Below, piece by piece: positions 6,537 through 11,099 of a stretch of 11,099 nucleotides of DNA. The position numbers and the translations under genes were made by a program. The notes under the pieces were generated by a model, which saw nothing but the letters and a program-made list of their open reading frames with translations, was not told where the DNA came from and ran no database searches. The DNA comes from an uncultured bacterium (GTDB lineage: Bacteria > Actinomycetota > Coriobacteriia > Coriobacteriales > Coriobacteriaceae): contig CAJMPU010000036.1 of the NCBI GenBank assembly GCA_905215505.1, forward strand, positions 1 through 11,099, in the 5' to 3' direction. How positions within the stretch are numbered: position 1 is the first letter of the stretch; every line of letters starts with the position of its first letter.

Positions 6537-6686
6537 AAACTATGCCGGTTTACTACGATGAATTGAGGAATTCTAACCACGCCGGCTTTTTGCTAAAAAG
6601 TGCAAGGCATCTACCTGCGGTTTTAGTTCAACAAGTTTCGGAGTGGTCGCGGTTGAGCGATTCATCGTAGTAAACCGCCATAGTTT
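6537..6686. repeat. 150-nt imperfect palindrome with 27-nt arms (MITE-like or structured RNA)
   Basis: The outer arms, 6537-6563 and 6660-6686, are reverse complements at 26 of 27 positions (C-C mismatch at 6545/6678). Pairing continues inward on the same axis with ACCAC (6576-6580) and GTGGT (6643-6647), then four bases off axis with CTAAAA (6593-6598) and TTTTAG (6621-6626), then GCA...TGC at the tip. There is no coding sequence, no T-run at either end and no obvious target-site duplication. The element fills the middle of the argS-rho gap. Likely identities are a small non-autonomous mobile element with terminal inverted repeats, or a large RNA hairpin; the sequence alone does not decide. 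Confidence 0.7.
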
Positions 6687-6718
6687 TGGCGGAGGCAGTC
6701 AGATTTGTGGGTGGCAAA

Positions 6719-6769
6719 CAAAGAGTGTCCCTTTTGACTAGTCGTTTAAGAACGTCCCCCCAATGACTA
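6719..6769 (-). repeat. REP-like hairpin repeat, copy 2
   Basis: Read on the minus strand, this has an 8-bp stem TAGTCATT (6769-6762) with AACGACTA (6746-6739, one G-T pair), a 15-nt loop carrying GGGGACGTTC (6759-6750), and the tail GGGACACTCTTTG (6731-6719). The loop and tail motifs are 18 nt apart, exactly as in the copy at 84-136, while the stem sequence is wholly different. It lies immediately upstream of the rho promoter. Confidence 0.68.
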
Positions 6770-6771
6770 AG

Positions 6772-6799
6772 TTGCAGGTGGCGGCGGTTGTGTTACACT
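6772..6799 (+). promoter_or_regulatory. probable rho promoter
   Basis: TTGCAG (6772-6777) and TACACT (6794-6799) are separated by 16 bp, and TGT directly before the second hexamer gives an extended -10. Transcription would start near 6806, leaving a leader of about 137 nt before the GTG start of rho. The -35 element begins three bases beyond the REP-like repeat. Confidence 0.6.
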
Positions 6800-6838
6800 A
6801 ACGCTGCGTAGTTGACGCAATCATCTCGATACAGATCA

Positions 6839-6973
6839 ATGATGTCCGTCGTTTTGAACGGAACTAGACTGTTTAGCCGCCCTGAAGGTTTATGCAGGGA
6901 GCATGTGATCACAGGGCTTGAAAAGAAAGTTGAGCAAACACTGTGTCTGATCAACAGCAAGAAAACGAAATGA
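6839..6973 (+). CDS. possible 44-codon rho leader ORF
   Basis: A small open frame encodes a 44-residue peptide starting MMSVVLNGTRLFSRPEG and ending SKKTK. It lies wholly within the predicted rho leader and crosses the GTG start of rho in another frame. Its TGA (6971-6973) overlaps the in-frame rho ATG at 6970 as ATGA, the arrangement used for translational coupling. Neither rho start has a convincing Shine-Dalgarno, which would fit coupling. Against it, the small ORF has no clear ribosome binding site of its own, and the peptide resembles nothing I know. E. coli rho also has a leader peptide gene (rhoL), but no sequence similarity is claimed. Confidence 0.3.
   Translation: MMSVVLNGTRLFSRPEGLCREHVITGLEKKVEQTLCLINSKKTK
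6845..6913 (+). promoter_or_regulatory. structured rho leader elements
   Basis: Three short dyads lie in the untranslated leader: TCCGT/ACGGA (6845-6849 with 6858-6862), CCCTG/CAGGG (6880-6884 with 6895-6899) and the perfect 10-bp palindrome TGTGATCACA (6904-6913), about 30 nt before the GTG. rho is autoregulated by attenuation in its leader in several bacteria, so such structures may be relevant. Individually each is short enough to be chance. Confidence 0.3.
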
Positions 6974-9513
6974 CGACGACGCAGGCCGCTCCCGCTGCAC
7001 CGGTTGCGTCGGACCAGGTCGCGGCGCCCGCTCAAGCCTCGGCTCCTGAGACGCCTAAGGCTGCTTCGACGCCTATGCCTGTAGCGGCTGAGAAGGCCGT
7101 GCCTGCAACTGGTGAGGAGGCTGCTCCGGCAAAGCCCAAGCGCATGCGCCGCACGGCCAAGCCTGCCGCTGACGGCGAGGAGGTCACCAAGCCAAAGCGC
7201 CGTACCACGCGCACGACGCGCGCCAAGCTCACCGTTGCAGCTGACTCCTCGGCGCCGATTTCCGATGAGGTCGCGCAGGCACGTGCGTTGGCGCAGATTA
7301 GCGAGGCTCAGGTGGTGCGCGCCCGCCGTCGTGCTGCCGAGCGCGAGGCCGCGGCTCTGACCGAGCTTGCAGCTCCGTCTGTACTCGAGACTCCTGCCGC
7401 CACCGAGGTTCTTGCCGCCGACCAGCCGACCGAGAAGCCGGCACCGCGCACACGCCGTCGCACGGCTGCTAAGGCCGAGCAGGTTGCTGAACAGGTAACC
7501 CCCGAGCCCACTGAGGCTTCGGTCCGTTCCGCGGCAGGGGAGGGCACATCGCCTGTTGAGCCCGCTGCGCCTGTCGAGGCCAGCGAAGTTCCCGTTGTCG
7601 ATCCGGCTTTGCGCCCGCACCGTCGCGGTCGCAAGCCCAAGGCCTTTGTCGAGGCCGAGAAGGCCGCAGCCGCAGCCGCTGCCGCTCGGGATGCTGCGGC
7701 GACTGCCAAGTCCTCAACTGCTGCCGATGCACCCGTCCAGGATGCCACGACTTCCGAGGCCGTTTCTGCCGATGCCGACCCCGCCGACGTCCGTCCCGGT
7801 CGCAGCCGTCGCACTGCTGCTAAGCGCACGTCCAAGGCTAAGGCTGCCAAGAAGGGTGCGTCCGAGGATTCCGCCGAGACGACCGCCGATGCGTCGACTG
7901 ATGTCGCCAAGGCCCAGGACGTCGAACAGCCTGCGTCCGAGAAGCCCAAGCGCGGTCGTAAGAAGTCCGTTAAGGCCAAGGCGTCCGAGCAGCAGGATGT
8001 CGAAGCGCAGGTTGATTCTGGCGCCGAGGCCAATGACGCCGCCGCGGCCAATGTTGGCACCGCCGCAACCGATGGTGCCGCCCCCGCTGAGGGCGAAGAC
8101 GGCACTCGTCCCAACCGTCGCCAGCACAAGCGCAACGACGAGCGCAACGAGCGTAAGGACGACCGCAACAACGACCGTCGCAACCGCCAACGCGATCGCA
8201 AACAGCGCAACAAGGAGCGTAATGCCGCTCCCACCGAGCCCACGCTTTCGCGCGAGGAACTCGCGGCCATGAAGGTCGCTGAGCTGCGCGAGAAGGCTAA
8301 GGAGTTCGAGATCGAGACGACCGGCAAGAAGAAGGCCGAGCTCGTCGAGGAAATCTACGTCACCGCTGCGAAGGCCGAGGGCTTCCGCGACATCAAGGGC
8401 ATTCTGCAGATTCGCCCGGACAGCTCCGGCATCATCCACGCCCATGGCTACATGAAGTCCAACGACGACGCCTTCGTGCCCGCCTACCTCATCCGCTCCG
8501 CGCGCCTGCGCACGGGCGACGTCATCGAGGGCTCGCTGCGTCCTTCGCGCGGCGGCGACAAGCGCGCCGGCCTCGCCAAAATCACGACCGTCAACGGTCT
8601 GGACCCCGAGCAGATTCGCAACCGTCCCAAGTTCGGCGACCTCACCCCGGTCTATCCCAACGAGCCGCTGCGCATGGAGCACGGCAAGGACTCTATTACC
8701 GGCCGCGCCATCGACATCGTGTCACCGATCGGCAAGGGCCAGCGCGGCCTGATCGTGTCCCCGCCCAAGGCCGGCAAGACCACGATCCTCAAGAAGATCT
8801 GCCAGTCTATCTCGATTAACAACCCCGAGGTGCACCTCATCTGCCTGCTCGTCGACGAGCGCCCCGAAGAGGTCACCGATATGCAGCGTTCCATCAAGGG
8901 CGAGGTTGTGGCGTCGACCTTCGATATGCCTGCCGACAACCACACCCGCGTGGCAGAGCTCGTCATCGAGCGCGCCAAGCGCATCGTAGAGCTGGGTGGC
9001 GACGTCGTGGTGGTGCTCGACTCCATCACGCGCCTCGCCCGCGCCTACAACTTGGCGGCGCCCGCCTCGGGCCGCATCCTTTCGGGCGGCGTCGATTCGG
9101 CGGCCCTATATCCGCCCAAGCGCTTCCTGGGTGCAGCCCGCAATATCGAGAACGGTGGCTCGCTTACCATCCTGGCCTCTGCCCTCATCGACACCGGTTC
9201 CAAGATGGACGAAGTCATCTTTGAGGAGTTCAAGGGCACCGGCAACATGGAGCTTAAGCTCGACCGCGACCTGGCCGACCGCCGCATCTTCCCGGCTATC
9301 GACCCCGTTGCCTCCGGTACGCGTAACGAGGACCTGTTGGTCGACGAGCAGATGCGTCCGTTTGTCTTTGGTCTGCGTCGCATTCTTGCCGGCATGAACA
9401 ACACCGAGCGCGCAGCCGCATCGTTTATCAAGGGTCTTAAGGGCACCAACACCAACCAGGAGTTCCTGGTGCGTTCGGCCAAAAAACACAGCGACTACGA
9501 GCAGACGTTCTAG
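6943..9513 (+). CDS. rho: transcription termination factor Rho with ~430-residue N-terminal extension
   Basis: An RNA-dependent ATPase/helicase that acts as a ring hexamer to end transcription and release RNA from RNA polymerase. The C-terminal half is conventional: a Rho_N helical domain from about residue 435 (LSREELAAMKVAELREKAKE), the cold-shock-like RNA-binding domain (about 480-555), Walker A PPKAGKTT (607-614), the LLVDERPEEV segment with the catalytic-Glu region (635-644), Walker B VVVVLDSITR (Asp693), and SGTR (791-794) with the arginine-finger position. At 856 residues it is about twice E. coli Rho (419). Residues 1-430 are Ala/Lys/Arg/Glu-rich and low complexity, with repeated basic patches near 67, 169, 227, 287 and 334. 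An Arg/Asn/Asp/Lys tract follows at 389-427. Starts are GTG 6943 or ATG 6970; neither has a good Shine-Dalgarno, and a stop at 6931 rules out anything earlier. Confidence 0.96.
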   Translation: MSDQQQENEMTTTQAAPAAPVASDQVAAPAQASAPETPKAASTPMPVAAEKAVPATGEEAAPAKPKRMRRTAKPAADGEEVTKPKRRTTRTTRAKLTVAADSSAPISDEVAQARALAQISEAQVVRARRRAAEREAAALTELAAPSVLETPAATEVLAADQPTEKPAPRTRRRTAAKAEQVAEQVTPEPTEASVRSAAGEGTSPVEPAAPVEASEVPVVDPALRPHRRGRKPKAFVEAEKAAAAAAAARDAAATAKSSTAADAPVQDATTSEAVSADADPADVRPGRSRRTAAKRTSKAKAAKKGASEDSAETTADASTDVAKAQDVEQPASEKPKRGRKKSVKAKASEQQDVEAQVDSGAEANDAAAANVGTAATDGAAPAEGEDGTRPNRRQHKRNDERNERKDDRNNDRRNRQRDRKQRNKERNAAPTEPTLSREELAAMKVAELREKAKEFEIETTGKKKAELVEEIYVTAAKAEGFRDIKGILQIRPDSSGIIHAHGYMKSNDDAFVPAYLIRSARLRTGDVIEGSLRPSRGGDKRAGLAKITTVNGLDPEQIRNRPKFGDLTPVYPNEPLRMEHGKDSITGRAIDIVSPIGKGQRGLIVSPPKAGKTTILKKICQSISINNPEVHLICLLVDERPEEVTDMQRSIKGEVVASTFDMPADNHTRVAELVIERAKRIVELGGDVVVVLDSITRLARAYNLAAPASGRILSGGVDSAALYPPKRFLGAARNIENGGSLTILASALIDTGSKMDEVIFEEFKGTGNMELKLDRDLADRRIFPAIDPVASGTRNEDLLVDEQMRPFVFGLRRILAGMNNTERAAASFIKGLKGTNTNQEFLVRSAKKHSDYEQTF

Positions 9514-9550
9514 GTTGTCATCCACGCGCAGCGATAGTCATCAATGCGAT

Positions 9551-9582
9551 AAAGGGTCGGGGCTTTGAGCCTCGGCCCTTTT
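9551..9582 (+). terminator. Rho-independent terminator of rho
   Basis: A 13-bp stem (9551-9563 with 9569-9581, two G-T wobbles) with loop TTTGA and a short T-run (9579-9582) begins 38 nt after the rho stop codon. The short T-run makes it weaker than the argS terminator. Confidence 0.8.
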
Positions 9583-9661
9583 CTATAGCGCCGCTCCGCG
9601 CTTATTTTTGACCGTAAGACCGACGAGCAGCAGGTTTCCCGTTTCAATCCGACATCGTCAC

Positions 9662-9690
9662 TTGCAATCGACAGGACGGTTTCGCATAAT
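9662..9690 (+). promoter_or_regulatory. probable promoter of the gene at 9827
   Basis: TTGCAA (9662-9667) and CATAAT (9685-9690) have an ideal 17-bp spacer; the -10 matches consensus at five of six positions. A start near 9697 gives a leader of about 130 nt. With the terminator before it, this makes the downstream gene a separate transcription unit from rho. Confidence 0.6.
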
Positions 9691-9720
9691 AACTTTTAAG
9701 CTTCGCGACGGAAAACGCAG

Positions 9721-9760
9721 ATGAAACGAACCATATACCGTTGCTTTGGGGCATAGCCCC
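9721..9760 (+). other. leader hairpin and 11-codon open frame
   Basis: In the leader before 9827, GGGGC (9748-9752) and GCCCC (9756-9760) form a tight hairpin with an ATA loop and no T-run. A tiny open frame, ATG 9721 to a TAG at 9754-9756 (MKRTIYRCFGA), ends inside that hairpin. This could be a leader peptide with an attenuating structure, or chance. Nothing else is apparent in the 313-bp rho-9827 gap beyond the terminator and promoter. Confidence 0.25.
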
Positions 9761-9826
9761 GCTTCATCTTCTCTCGCGCAGCCAACTGAATGATGCGATT
9801 TGGGTGCTGGAAGATGGGGAGAGCTC

Positions 9827-11099
9827 ATGGCTTCTTCTGATGCAACACAACGAGCAGTCCTTGCCGGACTTTCGTGCGGGATCGGCCTTGCCGCTCCCGT
9901 GGTTATGTATGCCGCGACGCTGCCGTTTTCGTCGGTGAACGAGACGGTCGTGGCGGGTGCAGTTCCCTTCGCCGTGGGCGCGGTGGCGGGCGTGGGTATC
10001 TATGCCGCCTCGCTGGGTATCTCCGAGTATCGTGCGCAGCGTGAAGAGCGTCTGTTCCAGCCCGATGCCATGGGCGGTGCCGCCAATCTCAATCAGCATC
10101 AAAGCGAGTTCAAGACCGCCTCGATTCCAGCTCAGCAGCAGGATGCGATTCCGTACGCTGCGGCTTCTGCTTCTCAGGCTCAGTCGGAGCAGTCTACCTC
10201 GGCATTCCTTTCCGGCCTGACTGGTGCGTTCCAGCGCCGTCATGCCGATGATGGTGTCCCTACCATCGCTCGAGCCGCAGATGCTATGGACGAGGCCGAG
10301 GCTTGGTCCATGATCGACAGCATGCTCGACGACGATTCGCCGGTGAGCTGCGACCCTGCACGCTCGCGCGACGTCTATCAAGTCGCCATCGACGAGCTCA
10401 CCAACGGCGGGCAGACCGGCTCCTTCAATCGCGATGATATCGCCGCCGCGGCACGCGCCGTGTCGGGCTCCCAGGCCGCCCCTGCGGGCAGCACGGCGGC
10501 TTTCGTGGCACTCGTTGCCAATGCGGCGGTCAATAACGCCTACAGCGCTACCTCGGCGGACGCGAACGCTTCTGCCGATAATTCGTACGTTGATGAACCC
10601 ATGACCGCGGACGAGGAGGCTGTTGCCGCCCGCCGTGCCGCCGAAAGCTCGCTTTGGGGCGCTCCTGCCCAGCAGCAGGCGGCTGAGGCTGCGCCGTACA
10701 ATGCAAACCTCGCCAGCATGCCTATCATCTCCGGTGCCGCGGGCATCGATCTCGATGACCTCGATGAGCCTGCAGCCATCACCGCATCGATTGATGCCCA
10801 AGATCGCATCGACACCGGCGACCTTCCGGACGCCTCGCTCGAGGTTGATGTCCCCATGGCCGATTACTCGGGCCACGAGGGTATGTGGGCCGCCGCCACC
10901 GCGATTCTGGATGAGATTGACGAGCCTGCTCCTGTTTCAGCCCCCGCTCCCGTCGCTGCCCCTCAGCCTGCTGCCCCCGCCTATGTCGGCCGTCACAGCG
11001 CTGTGTTCCCCGAGGATACTGCCCGTATCTCGCGTGAGAGCATCGAGCGGGCCGAGGCTATTGCCGCCGGCATTATGGAAAATCGTCGTCACGAGCGCG
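9827..11099 (+). CDS. membrane-anchored acidic Ala/Pro-rich protein, unknown function (3' end outside window)
   Basis: An open frame of at least 424 codons running off the window edge, so the C-terminus is missing. It begins MASSDATQRAVLAGLSCGIG. Two hydrophobic segments follow (about residues 9-32 and 41-64), then EYRAQREER, a positive patch suggesting both termini face the cytoplasm. The rest is an acidic, low-complexity region rich in Ala, Asp, Gln and Pro, with three xDEP motifs (255-258, 312-315, 364-367) and two Trp-containing acidic helices (EAWSMIDSMLDDDSP near 158-172 and GMWAAATAILDEIDEP at 352-367). Residues 371-386 are an Ala-Pro linker, followed by a charged helix-prone stretch to the edge. 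The ATG has GGGGAG with 5-nt spacing; an in-frame TTG at 9800 is less likely. I do not recognise the family. A scaffold or tethering role is conceivable but unsupported. The usual actinobacterial rho neighbour rpmE is absent here. Confidence 0.8.
   Translation, partial: MASSDATQRAVLAGLSCGIGLAAPVVMYAATLPFSSVNETVVAGAVPFAVGAVAGVGIYAASLGISEYRAQREERLFQPDAMGGAANLNQHQSEFKTASIPAQQQDAIPYAAASASQAQSEQSTSAFLSGLTGAFQRRHADDGVPTIARAADAMDEAEAWSMIDSMLDDDSPVSCDPARSRDVYQVAIDELTNGGQTGSFNRDDIAAAARAVSGSQAAPAGSTAAFVALVANAAVNNAYSATSADANASADNSYVDEPMTADEEAVAARRAAESSLWGAPAQQQAAEAAPYNANLASMPIISGAAGIDLDDLDEPAAITASIDAQDRIDTGDLPDASLEVDVPMADYSGHEGMWAAATAILDEIDEPAPVSAPAPVAAPQPAAPAYVGRHSAVFPEDTARISRESIERAEAIAAGIMENRRHER

Noticed and set aside
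6904..6913. TGTGATCACA as a CRP site
   Set aside because: CRP sites have a 6-bp spacer between TGTGA and TCACA; here the halves are contiguous.
7621..7968. RRGRKPK and PKRGRKK in Rho as AT-hooks
   Set aside because: They lack the PRGRP core and flank spacing. They fit better as general basic patches in a disordered region.
9764..10876. 370-codon minus-strand frame opposite the gene at 9827
   Set aside because: The plus frame has a good promoter, a ribosome binding site and membrane segments. The minus frame shows the Arg/Gly/His-rich shadow composition.
1..11099. An undescribed multi-gene defence, mobile or biosynthetic system
   Set aside because: All recognisable genes are housekeeping or regulatory, in several separate transcription units. 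No cluster of unknown co-directional genes or mobile-element enzymes is present.

Overview
The window looks like a chromosomal stretch from a high-GC member of the Coriobacteriia (Actinomycetota), most likely Collinsella or a close relative. This rests on GC-rich codon use, a Rho factor with a very long Ala/Arg/Lys-rich N-terminal extension, actinobacterial-style ArgS and ProA, and dispersed intergenic hairpin repeats built around GGGGACA...CTTTG. The genus is an inference from sequence style, not from a search.

Layout, left to right. Bases 1-136 hold no supportable gene but end in a REP-like hairpin repeat that abuts the stop codon of a minus-strand S33 prolyl-aminopeptidase-type alpha/beta hydrolase (137-1555). 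That gene diverges across about 110 bp from proA (1668-2954), the second enzyme of proline biosynthesis. proA converges on a minus-strand HD-domain hydrolase (3014-3613). Behind it lies a minus-strand CarD/CdnL-family RNA polymerase-binding regulator (3731-4216). Two almost identical 42-nt hairpin repeats sit just behind the stop codons of the HD and CarD-like genes, each followed by a T-run on the minus strand, so they probably act as terminators. A 342-bp divergent region rich in dyad symmetry separates the CarD-like gene from argS (4559-6412), which ends at a canonical Rho-independent terminator.

The 530-bp argS-rho gap contains that terminator, a 150-nt near-continuous imperfect palindrome with 27-nt arms, a second REP-like repeat (inverted relative to the first), a good promoter, and a leader with a possible 44-codon ORF. 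The ORF's TGA overlaps an in-frame ATG of rho. rho (6943-9513) encodes an 856-residue terminator factor whose C-terminal half is conventional and whose first ~430 residues are a low-complexity, probably disordered extension. After a terminator and a well-spaced promoter, the window ends inside an unrecognised gene (9827 to the edge) encoding a protein with two N-terminal membrane segments and a long acidic Ala/Pro-rich tail.

Functionally this is mostly housekeeping: proline supply, arginyl-tRNA charging, and control of transcription initiation (CarD-like) and termination (Rho). I see no phage, transposase gene, CRISPR array, rRNA/tRNA or defence system. The points of interest are in the intergenic repeats, the rho leader and extension, and the atypical CarD-family protein.
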